A stretch of 13,160 nt of DNA from an uncultured Clostridium sp. (GCF_937920395.1 NZ_CALEVF010000055.1:1-13160); one strand, 5' to 3'; positions 1-8,445 are shown, counted from the stretch's first letter. Notes: generated by a model not told the origin, from the letters alone. A program made the numbers and translations.

Positions 1-61
1 CAAGCCCAACTAGTTGATCTCATTTTTTCATAGATCACTTTACACTACCTTCTATTATTAT

Positions 62-98
62 TTTAGTAAATTTTAGTAGAGTTTAGTTGCTTTTTAGT
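62..98. repeat. Four helically phased TTTAGT direct repeats upstream of the EVE-like gene
   Basis: The hexamer TTTAGT occurs at 62-67, 72-77, 82-87 and 93-98, so successive copies start 10, 10 and 11 bases apart, about one helical turn each. All copies would face the same side of the DNA. The last two overlap the best candidate -35 region (87-92) of the gene starting at 149. This could be a cooperative binding site or a bend; it could also be a chance effect of low-complexity AT-rich DNA. Confidence 0.5.
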
Positions 99-115
99 CG
101 GCTTTGTTGTATAGT
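87..115 (+). promoter_or_regulatory. Candidate promoter for the EVE-like gene
   Basis: A TTGCTT hexamer (87-92) and a TATAGT hexamer (110-115) are separated by 17 bases, the ideal sigma-A spacing. TATAGT is a good -10; the -35 matches only in its TTG. The start codon follows 33 bases after the -10. The phased TTTAGT repeats overlap this site. Confidence 0.35.
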
Positions 116-135
116 GATAATAATAAATAAATTAT

Positions 136-142
136 AGGAGGG
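136..142 (+). promoter_or_regulatory. Ribosome binding site deciding a TTG start
   Basis: AGGAGGG lies six bases before the TTG at 149. The strength and spacing of this site support the TTG as the real start, since there is no ATG nearby. Confidence 0.75.
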
Positions 143-148
143 TTTATA

Positions 149-778
149 TTGTTAGATTTTGATGATTTATGGTTGGTAAGAACCAATCCTGAAAACATTA
201 ATAGATTAAAGGAGTTTTTAGAAAATGACATAATTGCAATAGGTTGGAGTAACTTAATTGACTTAACAGACATGCCTAAAAACAAGCTTCTTACAGAGCT
301 TGCTCGGAATAATTATTCCTGTTCAAATGTTAAGCTTGGTGTTATCAACCAATTTGTAAATAATATTCAGGTTGGTGACCTATGTATTATCCCTTATGGA
401 GATAAGATATATCTTGCAAAAGTTACAAGTCCATATTATTATGATTCAACTAAAGTAGCTGAGGGTTATCCTCATCAAAGAAAAGTTGAATTTATTAACA
501 AGGACAACCCTATTAGCAGATCTAGTTTACCTGAAGCTGTTCGAAGATCATTAGGCGCCCAAAATTATGTTGCACATCTAAAACATCGTATAGATGAATT
601 TAAGGCGTTTTTAGTTAAAAAAGAAGCTACTATCGACAATATTGATTTACATGAAAGTTTGATAAAGTTGCTACCATTGGCTCTAGAAAATATAAAGAAT
701 GCTATGGAAAGTGATGATGTTCAGAGAAAATTCGAAGCATCTATTGAAGTACTTAGATTAATACAGAAGTATGACTAA
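149..778 (+). CDS. Standalone EVE/PUA-like domain protein related to Mrr-type restriction N-termini
   Basis: A 209-residue soluble protein starting at TTG. Residues 7-145 carry the pattern known from the N-terminal domain of Mrr-like restriction endonucleases: LWLVRT (7-12), IIAIGW (28-33), GVINQFV (64-70), GDLCIIPYGDKIYLAKV (76-92), a YYYD turn (96-99), YPHQRKVEF (107-115) and ISRSSLPEAVRRSLG (122-136). In that family the domain has a PUA/EVE-like fold thought to sense modified bases. No nuclease or ATPase domain follows: residues 165-209 are predicted only as amphipathic helices, so this is a reader without its effector. The next gene begins 55 bases downstream and encodes a permease, so a shared function is unlikely. 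A role in defence is inferred from the domain and from the restriction locus 4 kb away. The domain call is fairly secure; the function is not. Confidence 0.7.
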   Translation: MLDFDDLWLVRTNPENINRLKEFLENDIIAIGWSNLIDLTDMPKNKLLTELARNNYSCSNVKLGVINQFVNNIQVGDLCIIPYGDKIYLAKVTSPYYYDSTKVAEGYPHQRKVEFINKDNPISRSSLPEAVRRSLGAQNYVAHLKHRIDEFKAFLVKKEATIDNIDLHESLIKLLPLALENIKNAMESDDVQRKFEASIEVLRLIQKYD

Positions 779-818
779 CTCTTAAAGAAAATTTATTATA
801 AACTAAAATAATATACAC

Positions 819-825
819 GAGGAGA
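819..825 (+). promoter_or_regulatory. Ribosome binding site deciding the permease TTG start
   Basis: GAGGAGA ends eight bases before the TTG at 834. The next in-frame ATG (879) has no comparable site, so the TTG start with its basic N-terminal tail is preferred. Confidence 0.65.
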
Positions 826-833
826 CAAATATT

Positions 834-2252
834 TTGAAACTTATTTGGAAGAGAATATGGAAGAAAAAGTCACTAAAAATGGAGCTTAAGGCTGCAAAAA
901 AAACTGATTTAAAAAAGAATCTTACATCGACTGACCTTGCAGCACTTGGAATAGGTGCAGTTCTTGGTACGGGAATCTTTGTTTCAACAGGTGTTGGTGC
1001 ACATATGGCAGGCCCGGCAGTTGTCTTATCATTTATTGTAGCTGCAATAACAAGTGGACTTTGTGCCCTTACTTATGCAGAACTCGCTACAATGTTTCCA
1101 GTAGCAGGTAGTACTTATACATATTCATATATTGCTTTTGGTGAGATTATAGCCTGGATTATAGGATGGGACTTAATGCTTGAATATTTAGTTTCCTCCG
1201 CTGCAGTTGCCTCCGGTTGGTCAGGAACTTTTGTAGGGCTTTTAAGCTCTGCTGGACTTGATTTACCTAAAGCAATATCTGTTGGACCATCGGCCGGCGG
1301 GATTATTGATTTACCCGCTGTTTTTATAGTAGGCCTTGTAACATGGATATTATTTATAGGCATAAAAGAAAGTGCCAAACTAAATAACGTCATAGTCTTA
1401 ATTAAAATTGGTGTGATTATTTTATTTATAGTACTTGGTGTATTTCATATTAGTGTAGCTCACTATAAGCCATTTTCTCCTTATGGATGGAAAGGTGTAA
1501 TGGCAGGTGCTTCAATAATGTTCTTTGCATATATTGGTTTTGATGCAGTATCGACTGCCGCTGAAGAAACTATAAACCCCAAAAGAGATGTACCTCGTGG
1601 ACTTGCTATTTGCCTTGGAGTTGTAATTGTACTTTACGTTGCAGTTGCAGTTGTTATAACAGGTATGGTTCCCTTTAAAGAAATTAGTCAGAATAATGCT
1701 ATTCCAGATGCATTGAAACGTTTTGGTATTAACTGGGGAGCTGCTCTGGTTGGAACAGGTGCTGTTATAGGAATGATTTCAACATTGCTTGTAATGCTTT
1801 ATGGACAGATAAGAGTGTTTATGGTTATGTCAAGAGATGGACTACTTCCAAAGGTATTTTCAAAAGTTCACCCTATTCACAAAACACCTACACTTTGCAC
1901 AATAATCACAGGTAGTATAGCCGCTATTATGGCAGGACTTTTGCCCCTAGAAGAGATAATAAAATTATGTAATATAGGTACATTATTTGCCTTCATTCTT
2001 GTGTCAATTGGTGTTATAGTACTAAGAAAAACTATGCCAGATGCTGAGCGAAAGTTTAGATGTCCCTTTGTACCTTTTATACCTATACTTACTATAATTG
2101 CTTGTGTTTACTTAATGACAGCATTACCTCTAGAAACATGGATTAGATTTATAATTTGGTTATTAATTGGGTTAGCTATTTACTTTATGTATGGTAGGCA
2201 TCATAGTATACTCCAACACAGTAAACCAAGAAAATATAGTGATCAAAATTAA
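834..2252 (+). CDS. APC-family amino-acid permease, YfnA/cationic amino-acid transporter type
   Basis: A 472-residue integral membrane protein of the amino acid-polyamine-organocation superfamily, expected to move an amino acid with protons across the cytoplasmic membrane. After a basic cytoplasmic tail (1-30), TM1 carries the unwound substrate-binding motif GIGAVLGTGIFV (39-50). Other family marks are YAELATMFPVAGSTYTYSY (81-99), GWDLMLEYLVSSAAVASGW (111-129), the TM6 segment FFAYIGFDAVSTAAEE (230-245) with NPKRDVPRG after it, and MSRDGLLPKVFSKVHP (332-347). About twelve hydrophobic segments are visible, and the length matches Bacillus YfnA (about 460). The substrate cannot be read from sequence. 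No clear terminator separates it from the YtxH-family gene 57 bases downstream, so the two may be cotranscribed. Confidence 0.93.
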   Translation: MKLIWKRIWKKKSLKMELKAAKKTDLKKNLTSTDLAALGIGAVLGTGIFVSTGVGAHMAGPAVVLSFIVAAITSGLCALTYAELATMFPVAGSTYTYSYIAFGEIIAWIIGWDLMLEYLVSSAAVASGWSGTFVGLLSSAGLDLPKAISVGPSAGGIIDLPAVFIVGLVTWILFIGIKESAKLNNVIVLIKIGVIILFIVLGVFHISVAHYKPFSPYGWKGVMAGASIMFFAYIGFDAVSTAAEETINPKRDVPRGLAICLGVVIVLYVAVAVVITGMVPFKEISQNNAIPDALKRFGINWGAALVGTGAVIGMISTLLVMLYGQIRVFMVMSRDGLLPKVFSKVHPIHKTPTLCTIITGSIAAIMAGLLPLEEIIKLCNIGTLFAFILVSIGVIVLRKTMPDAERKFRCPFVPFIPILTIIACVYLMTALPLETWIRFIIWLLIGLAIYFMYGRHHSILQHSKPRKYSDQN

Positions 2253-2309
2253 TAATGTTAAAATAATTTTAAAATAATAAACATTTAAAATTTTAAGGAG
2301 GAAATAATT

Positions 2310-2666
2310 ATGATATTTTCAAATTGGTTTAAAAATAGGAAAATAGAAATACAAAAACAAGCAAAAATTAGAACTGCTAAAAAAGTAGCTATCGGTACTG
2401 TAGCAGGAAGTCTTAGTGGCTTATTAGGAGGATTACTTTTCTCACCAAAATCTGGTAAGGAAACTAGAGATGATATCGTTAAGTCATCAAAAGATATTAC
2501 CAACAATATTAAAGATAAAACTACAGAACTTAAGGACACCATTGAAAATAAAGTTACCGATGTTAAAAGTAGTGTAACAGATTCTAAAACAAAACTCTCT
2601 GAATACTTAAATAAGAAAAAAGACTCAAAAGATATTGTTACTGATGACAAAAATTCATCTAAATAA
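2310..2666 (+). CDS. YtxH domain-containing protein
   Basis: A 118-residue protein beginning at ATG, with AAGGAGG at 2295-2301. A short basic N-terminus (1-26) is followed by one glycine-rich hydrophobic segment (27-45) and then the family signature FSPKSGKETRDDI (44-56). The rest (57-105) is a lysine- and serine-rich helix of heptad-like character ending in a charged tail. This is the layout of the YtxH family, small membrane-anchored proteins linked in Bacillus to general stress but with no defined biochemical activity. It is the last plus-strand gene before a convergent terminator. Confidence 0.85.
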   Translation: MIFSNWFKNRKIEIQKQAKIRTAKKVAIGTVAGSLSGLLGGLLFSPKSGKETRDDIVKSSKDITNNIKDKTTELKDTIENKVTDVKSSVTDSKTKLSEYLNKKKDSKDIVTDDKNSSK

Positions 2667-2707
2667 TATTGAAAAAAAGTATTTAAATAATAGATTATAT
2701 GATTAAA

Positions 2708-2753
2708 AATATTAAAGCACCTTATTCTTATAGAAATATGGTGCTTTAATATT
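2708..2753. terminator. Bidirectional terminator between convergent genes
   Basis: A perfect 14-base inverted repeat, AATATTAAAGCACC (2708-2721) and GGTGCTTTAATATT (2740-2753), encloses an 18-base loop. The A/T-rich bases of the stem give a U-rich 3' arm in either direction. It sits between the YtxH gene stop (2666) and the convergent DUF4041 gene stop (2756), so it can serve both. Confidence 0.8.
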
Positions 2754-2755
2754 AT

Positions 2756-4213
2756 CTAAAATGAGCTTTTACTCTTCAAATTGACCATCTCCTCATTAAT
2801 TGAAATTGTTTGCCTATATTGTTCTGCAATCATAGTTTTATTAAATTCTGTAGATGGTTCTATTTCTTGAACTAATTTTTCAAGTTCATCTATGCTTACA
2901 TTAAAAAATTCTTTCCTTGAATTTATTTTATTTACTCTTTGTTTATCTAATAGACTATGAAGTTTCTGTTCTAATCCAACTGCATTATCCGAAAAAATAA
3001 AGCTATGAACATCAAAATAAAATGGAACACTTGCATCCCCTAATTCATCAACTCTATCTTGTGGATTTAACCTTCTTGTCATCCCTACTTTAAAAACTTC
3101 ATCACCAAATGAACCAATGTTGCTTATAATATACACATAGCCAGCTTTACCATTTTGTAACTTAGTTATGTCATCTTTCTTATGTTCTACCAATTCAAGT
3201 AGAGTTTGTAATTCTAATATTTTAGCTTGAAACTGTTTTAGTTTTTCTTCATCTTCTGTTAAGATTAACATTTCTTTAACTTTAGTAATCTCATTGATAT
3301 ACTTTTCTTCTTCTTTCTCAACTTGCTTTTTCTGTTGCTCCAATATTTTTCTTTCTTCATTTTCCTGCCTCATTTGTTCTCTTAATCGTGCCTGTTCTTC
3401 TTTTGCTCTTTCCTTATTTATGTAATACTCGTATTCAATTTCCATAGACTTTATAAACATATATTCGATTTCATTTACAAATTTAGTAATAGTATTTAAA
3501 ATGCTCTTGTTTCCCTCACCAGCTATTACTAAATACTTATCGGTTGTCTTCTTAATGTCCTCAATAGATTTATCAATTTTATCATACTTCAAATTAGACA
3601 ATATGTTCTGTTGTTCTGCTTTTAGAGCAATTACCATTAACTTATATATTGCTACATTCGCTTTTGTCGTGTATCTACCTTCATATCTAATAAATGTTTC
3701 TTTTATTAATTTTTCATTTATATTATATGCTTTCTTTAATTCTTTAAAATCCATACTATGAAGCCTCAATTCAATTGTAGGATTTAATTCTAAATAATCA
3801 TTATATTCATTATCAGTTAATATTAGATTAGATACATTCTCATTAAAGATATCATATTCTTCATATTTCTTTACTAAATATTGAATTCTATCATATATTG
3901 AATTGATTTTAGATAACTTCTTATGTTCTTTAGATACCTTCTTACTAATTTTATCATATTCCCCTTTTATTTCTTCAATTTGTTGTACATATTGATTTTG
4001 CTTAGATATTTCTTCTTTAATTCTTGCTAATTCTTCTTTAGCATTTGATACAATTTCAGTCGCCTCTTTTTTTGCTTCTTGTCTAGCTTCATTTTTAATT
4101 TGTTCTTTTAATTCTTCTTTATTATTTATGTTATTATCTAATTCAAAAATCAGCTTTTGTTTATCTTTAATAGTTTTGTGTAAGCTAAACAACTCTTTTA
4201 TTAATTTAATCAT
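2756..4213 (-). CDS. DUF4041 and GIY-YIG (T5orf172/MUG113) nuclease, SNIPE-like anti-phage protein
   Basis: A 485-residue protein in three parts. Residues 15-100 form a charged coiled coil, 100-260 match the DUF4041 region in character (with LNPTIELRLHSMDFKELK, 143-160), and 262-345 form a second long coil. Residues 357-440 form a GIY-YIG nuclease of the T5orf172/MUG113 type: GYVYIISN (358-365), FKVGMTRR (374-381), R387 in DRVDELGD, E415 in GLEQKLH, and N438 in RKEFFNV. The expected catalytic Tyr, Arg, Glu and Asn are all present. DUF4041 plus MUG113 is the architecture of SNIPE, a membrane-bound nuclease reported to cut phage DNA during injection. No clear transmembrane helix is visible here: the N-terminus MIKLIKELFSLHKTIK is at most amphipathic. 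An upstream in-frame TAG (4223-4225) rules out a longer start. It is read separately from hsdR, 222 bases upstream. Confidence 0.82.
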   Translation of the reverse strand: MIKLIKELFSLHKTIKDKQKLIFELDNNINNKEELKEQIKNEARQEAKKEATEIVSNAKEELARIKEEISKQNQYVQQIEEIKGEYDKISKKVSKEHKKLSKINSIYDRIQYLVKKYEEYDIFNENVSNLILTDNEYNDYLELNPTIELRLHSMDFKELKKAYNINEKLIKETFIRYEGRYTTKANVAIYKLMVIALKAEQQNILSNLKYDKIDKSIEDIKKTTDKYLVIAGEGNKSILNTITKFVNEIEYMFIKSMEIEYEYYINKERAKEEQARLREQMRQENEERKILEQQKKQVEKEEEKYINEITKVKEMLILTEDEEKLKQFQAKILELQTLLELVEHKKDDITKLQNGKAGYVYIISNIGSFGDEVFKVGMTRRLNPQDRVDELGDASVPFYFDVHSFIFSDNAVGLEQKLHSLLDKQRVNKINSRKEFFNVSIDELEKLVQEIEPSTEFNKTMIAEQYRQTISINEEMVNLKSKSSF

Positions 4214-4218
4214 AATAT

Positions 4219-4275
4219 CCCCCTACCTTAATCATTATGTTTAAAGCCATTCACTTTCTAATTATAAACATAATG
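4219..4275 (-). promoter_or_regulatory. Leader of the DUF4041 nuclease gene: inverted repeat, -10 candidate and G-rich RBS
   Basis: A perfect 11-base inverted repeat, CATTATGTTTA (4233-4243) and TAAACATAATG (4265-4275), has arm centres 32 bases apart, about three helical turns. A consensus TATAAT on the minus strand (4266 to 4261) overlaps one arm, though no good -35 is seen at 16-18 bases. The ribosome binding site is an unusual TAGGGGG (4225 to 4219), five bases before the ATG. The arrangement suits a dimeric repressor covering the promoter, or a leader hairpin. Confidence 0.45.
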
Positions 4276-4357
4276 GGTTTTATATCTATTAACAACTCTA
4301 AATCACTCTACTGACACAATTCAACAAACCTCCAGAAATATCCTTTAATATTTCTAC

Positions 4358-4396
4358 AAAAAAGTAAATACTCCAATATATTACTCTCAGAGTATT
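4358..4396 (-). terminator. Possible weak terminator after hsdR
   Basis: Read on the minus strand, AATACTC (4396 to 4390) pairs with GAGTATT (4373 to 4367) across a 16-base loop, and TTTTTT follows at 4363-4358. The seven-pair stem is AT-rich, and an alternative hairpin (TACTCT/AGAGTA, 4382-4394) competes with it, so termination may be inefficient. Confidence 0.35.
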
Positions 4397-4435
4397 CTAA
4401 CTATTCTTTAATTTTATAAGCCAATCTAATTGCAC

Positions 4436-7400
4436 TTACCCTATTTCCTCAGCATTCACCTTAATACCCTCAACGATCCCCATTATATTTCTCGCATCAT
4501 CCATATTTTCTTTAAATAACTCTGTAATATTACCAATGCTTCTAAATGGATCTTCGATAAGAACTTTATTGTCATCTATAAAGCCATTAACTACTACGTA
4601 ATCAACAATTAGTTTCACAAAATGTGACTGCTTTGCATTTAGATTTTCATTATTTAAAAGCTCTGCGAAAGCTTCATTAGCAGCCAATCTATCTAAACCT
4701 ACTATTTTTCTAACTAATTTGTTAACTGGCATTTCTCCAAATTCTTTTTTATAGTCATCATGTGAGCCTAGCTGTGTCCACATTAGATCTTCCAATGAAG
4801 TTAAATTTTGTTTAGTTAGCCTTTTATTATTTCTAAGCTTAAAAATGGCAAGTTCATCCTTATGCTCATGAAGATAAAATTCAACTTTTTTTCTATAGTT
4901 TTTAAGATCATTAGCATTATAGAATGCCCCACTTTTATTTTCACTAACAATTAAATCTTCAAAGTGTGTAGTATAGATTTTTTGAATTTCTTTTTCCAGA
5001 TACTTTAACAAGTCCCTTAAAGCCTCTCTAACAGAATCCAATTCAAAAATATCTGCACTTTCCCAAAACTCATCTGTCATAACCTTTTCTATTACATACT
5101 TTTGAGCTTGTACCTCTGGTATTGTTCCAAGTTTTGAAAGCTCCTGTGCAGTTGTAATTACAGCTTTAATAGGCTTTGTTGCATTTCCATCTTGAAGCTT
5201 TGCAAGCTGTATTGTATACATCGCTACATCAAATCTTTTTGCAAACTCATCATCATTTAATGGTGTAATTATGGAAGATAGATGTTCTTTAATTTCATTT
5301 ACACTTAATGTTCCAAGTGATATCCACTCACTTGATTGTTTGTATTTATGAACAAACTTGAGCTCCATTCGTACTCTAAAATTATCCTCATTTAACAAAT
5401 TTATACTTAACACATCATTTTCAACTAAAGTATCCCTAAAAATTTTATATTCACTATCTTGATACTTAAGGTCTTGAAGTTCTTTTATAATATTTAGCTT
5501 TAAATTAAATGTTTTTTCTGTAAGGCTTTGAGAAGTCGCACCATCAAACCCTTTTGGGTTTACTCTAAAGAAATCAAAGTTGTTACAGAAATCAAATGCT
5601 AAGAATTTTTCTTTATCCACTCCTACCTCTAAAAGATCAGGACAAAGTCTTGTACCTCGCCCTATCATCTGCCAGAACTTAGATTTAGATCTAACCTTCT
5701 TAAAGAAGACTAGGTTTAATATCTCTGGAATATCTATTCCTGTATCTAACATATCTACTGAAACCGCAATTTGTGGCATTTTTGTTTTATCTGAAAAATC
5801 TTCTATTAAGCTATCTACATATTTAATAGAGTAGTCAATCTCTTTGCAGAAATGGCCCCCTAACTCAGTGTAAAGTTTGTTAAACCTTTCAACAATAACC
5901 TTTGCATGTCTATTATTTTTTGCAAAAATTATAGTTTTACCAAGTTTTTCTCCGCCTTCAGTTTTTAGTCCTTCCTCCACTAACTTATTTAAAACTAAAT
6001 CAATTGTATTATCATTAAATAACCATTCATTAATAGCCGTATTTGAAATATCTTCACCTATAGTGTCATCATCGTCAAATGTATCCTCATAAGCTGCCTT
6101 ATCTTCATCAGATAACTTATCATATTTTATGCCATCTTTCATTAACATTGACTCATATTCCAAAGCCTCATAGCTTACAAGGTATTTATCCTCTACTGCC
6201 TTTTCTAACTCATAGGCATATGTTGGTACCCCACTTTCTAAATCAAATATGCTATATGTATTTTTATCAATATCATCTTTTGGAGTTGCAGTTAACCCTA
6301 GAAGATAAGCATCAAAATAATCAAATATAGCTTTGTATTTTTTATAAATACTTCTATGTGATTCATCAACTATTATTAAATCAAAATGTCCAGGAGTAAA
6401 TAACCTATTTCCGTCCTTAGACTTTGTATCATCTATGGCATTCATCATAGTAGGATAGGTAGAAAATATCATTCTTGTTTCTTCTGGGTTGTCTTTATTG
6501 TCAAGAAGATTACATAAGGCTAGGTCTGGTAAAAGCTTTGAAAAGCTCTTTTTTGCTTGCTTAACTAAAGCCTTTCTATCCGTTAGAAACAAAACATTTT
6601 TAACCCAATTATGTCTTGTTAGAACATCAACTAGTGATATGGCAGCCCTTGTTTTTCCACTACCTGTTGCCATTACTAAAAGCATCTTTCTTTGCTTTTT
6701 ATCTATTGCTTCACATACCGAAATTATTGATTCCTTTTGATAATATCTATTTTCTATACTGTCTTTCATTTCAATTTGTTTAAATGATTTTTTACTGATT
6801 CTCCTATCTATTAATAATTGTAGCTCTTCCTTTTTAAAGAAACCATATACTCTTCTTTCGGAGTAACCATTAAAATCATCCCATAAATATGTTTCAAAAC
6901 CATTAGTGTAAAATATAATAGGTCTTTGATTAAACTGTTTTTCTACACAATCAGCATATAATTTTGCTTGCTGCTGTCCTACTTTTGGATCCACACTACT
7001 TCTTTTAGCCTCAACAACACCTACTGGCTTGCCATTATCTCCATATAATACATAATCTACATACCCAAAACCTGTATTGCTTGGCATGCCATCAACTTTA
7101 ATTTCTTCGCCAATATCTTTGCCAAAATCCCACCCGGCAAGTTTAAGTTCAACATCAATATATCTTTTTCTTGTTTCCAGTTCACATATTTCATCTATAT
7201 TGAAATCATAATTTTCAGTAATAGTATTAATCTTTCTCTTTTCTGTTAGCTCTTTTCTAAGTTTTCCATTTTGTTTTATTATTTCTTCAAGTTTCTTATC
7301 CCTTGAGCTTAACTTTTCATAAAGGTCTTTAAGCTCCTCTGGTCTTGTTCTTGTATCTTCACCTTGTAACAAAATATCCTCATCAAATTCACTTGCAGTG

Positions 7401-7801
7401 TAATTATCAGCATAACAATAATCAATCCACGAAACAAATTGATGAAGATTATGAAGTGCGAGAATTGCTTCTTCCCTTTTAATATTAGAATTTGTATGAA
7501 TAGCTACATTTCCAAGGCTCACTATGTATTTTAGAAGCCTCAACATCTTTGCATCTACAAGCACAATAAAACTATTGTCATGAATTAAACTCGATAATTG
7601 ATCCTGATACGGTAATTTCAAATCCTGATCAAAGCTATAAACCCATTTTACAGCTAACTCCAACGCCCTTCTTGTTAATATTGCACAAGTAGCCGAACTT
7701 ATTAATATACTCTTCTCAGCTTCAATACACGCTGGTGTAAAACTTTTGAAAATCTCTTTATCACTTAAAAAATTAAAGTTCCCCAAACCATAATCCCCCA
7801 T
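4436..7801 (-). CDS. hsdR: Type I restriction enzyme, R (endonuclease/translocase) subunit
   Basis: A 1121-residue subunit that translocates and cuts DNA lacking the cognate methylation. A DUF4145-like N-terminal region (1-125: NFNFL, CIEAEKSILISSATCAILTRRALE) leads through a coil (155-195) to the nuclease fold: D249 in GYVDYVLYG and E264-A-K266 in VGVVEAKRSS form the PD-ExK site. The superfamily 2 motor follows: Walker A ATGSGKT (378-384), STYPTMM (447-453), DESH (479-482), GLTATP (502-507), then SVDMLDTGIDIPEI and the motif VI segment QMIGRGTRLCPDL. A long C-terminal region is like that of EcoEI-type R subunits, suggesting the type IB group. All core motifs are intact. The ATG has no recognisable ribosome binding site, so translation may depend on coupling with upstream reading or on a leader feature not seen here. 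It is the last gene of the operon. Confidence 0.95.
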   Translation of the reverse strand: MGDYGLGNFNFLSDKEIFKSFTPACIEAEKSILISSATCAILTRRALELAVKWVYSFDQDLKLPYQDQLSSLIHDNSFIVLVDAKMLRLLKYIVSLGNVAIHTNSNIKREEAILALHNLHQFVSWIDYCYADNYTASEFDEDILLQGEDTRTRPEELKDLYEKLSSRDKKLEEIIKQNGKLRKELTEKRKINTITENYDFNIDEICELETRKRYIDVELKLAGWDFGKDIGEEIKVDGMPSNTGFGYVDYVLYGDNGKPVGVVEAKRSSVDPKVGQQQAKLYADCVEKQFNQRPIIFYTNGFETYLWDDFNGYSERRVYGFFKKEELQLLIDRRISKKSFKQIEMKDSIENRYYQKESIISVCEAIDKKQRKMLLVMATGSGKTRAAISLVDVLTRHNWVKNVLFLTDRKALVKQAKKSFSKLLPDLALCNLLDNKDNPEETRMIFSTYPTMMNAIDDTKSKDGNRLFTPGHFDLIIVDESHRSIYKKYKAIFDYFDAYLLGLTATPKDDIDKNTYSIFDLESGVPTYAYELEKAVEDKYLVSYEALEYESMLMKDGIKYDKLSDEDKAAYEDTFDDDDTIGEDISNTAINEWLFNDNTIDLVLNKLVEEGLKTEGGEKLGKTIIFAKNNRHAKVIVERFNKLYTELGGHFCKEIDYSIKYVDSLIEDFSDKTKMPQIAVSVDMLDTGIDIPEILNLVFFKKVRSKSKFWQMIGRGTRLCPDLLEVGVDKEKFLAFDFCNNFDFFRVNPKGFDGATSQSLTEKTFNLKLNIIKELQDLKYQDSEYKIFRDTLVENDVLSINLLNEDNFRVRMELKFVHKYKQSSEWISLGTLSVNEIKEHLSSIITPLNDDEFAKRFDVAMYTIQLAKLQDGNATKPIKAVITTAQELSKLGTIPEVQAQKYVIEKVMTDEFWESADIFELDSVREALRDLLKYLEKEIQKIYTTHFEDLIVSENKSGAFYNANDLKNYRKKVEFYLHEHKDELAIFKLRNNKRLTKQNLTSLEDLMWTQLGSHDDYKKEFGEMPVNKLVRKIVGLDRLAANEAFAELLNNENLNAKQSHFVKLIVDYVVVNGFIDDNKVLIEDPFRSIGNITELFKENMDDARNIMGIVEGIKVNAEEIG

Positions 7802-7884
7802 TTTACATATAAATTATTTAAGTATCTGCATTCACTACTTTTGTAATTTTAATTTGTGGAAACTTTTCTTTCCACTCTTCTAAA

Positions 7885-8445
7885 TTATAAACTTTTATCT
7901 ATAACTTCATCTAAAAGTTTAGAATCAGCCTCAATTATAGAATTATTTTTTAATTTACCAAAATACTCTTTGCTTTCAGACTTAATACCCTCGCTTGTTT
8001 TATATAAATTATGATATATAACCTTATCTTTACTACTTCTCTTTATCTCAAAATATTTAGAAAAATTATAGCTATGCGTTGCCACAAAAATCTGAATGCC
8101 TTCTCTTTGTAATGTTATAAGTATGTCTACAATAACTGGTATTAATTCCGGATTAATATTAGCTTCTGGCTCATCCCATATAAGTATTGTATCTTTATCA
8201 ATCAATCCATTTCTTATTAACTTCCACAAAAGTCCAAACTTACGAAGCCCTTCGGCCTCTAATGAAAATTCTACTTTTATTCCATTGGTTTTTATTACAT
8301 AAAAAGTATCATTTTCATATACTACTTCACCATCAATTATTATTGATATAGCCTTTAATAACTTATTATTTAATGCTGATATTTCTTTAGTTTCTGGAAG
8401 CTCAGCATTGGTAATACTATCTATATAAGTTTTATCAAATGGCAT
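7885..8445 (-). pseudogene. C-terminal fragment of the broken ATPase (Walker B half)
   Basis: An open stretch of 186 codons after the premature stop. It holds a signature-like EAEGLRKFG (63-71), Walker B with catalytic glutamate TILIWDEPEANINPE (86-100), and the H-loop FVATHSYNFSKYF (120-132). The first ATG (8445) has no ribosome binding site, so independent translation is doubtful. A 1-base shift in the A4 run at 7896-7893 would add a further open tail ending at 7818. Confidence 0.6.

Noticed and set aside
1..33. Ten open codons ending in TAG at the left edge
   Set aside because: Too short to support a partial gene; composition gives no family hint.
15..37. TGATCT/AGATCA inverted repeat
   Set aside because: Only six pairs with no T-tract after the stem on the relevant side; not a convincing terminator or operator.
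94..285. Minus-strand open frame opposite the EVE-like gene
   Set aside because: Shadow of a conserved gene, no ribosome binding site and no recognisable protein.
4382..4394. TACTCT-C-AGAGTA palindrome after hsdR
   Set aside because: A one-base loop cannot form a good hairpin; it probably only competes with the weak terminator already listed.
6079..6330. Plus-strand open frames within hsdR, including this one
   Set aside because: They lie opposite intact helicase motifs of hsdR and are unusual in composition; antisense shadows.
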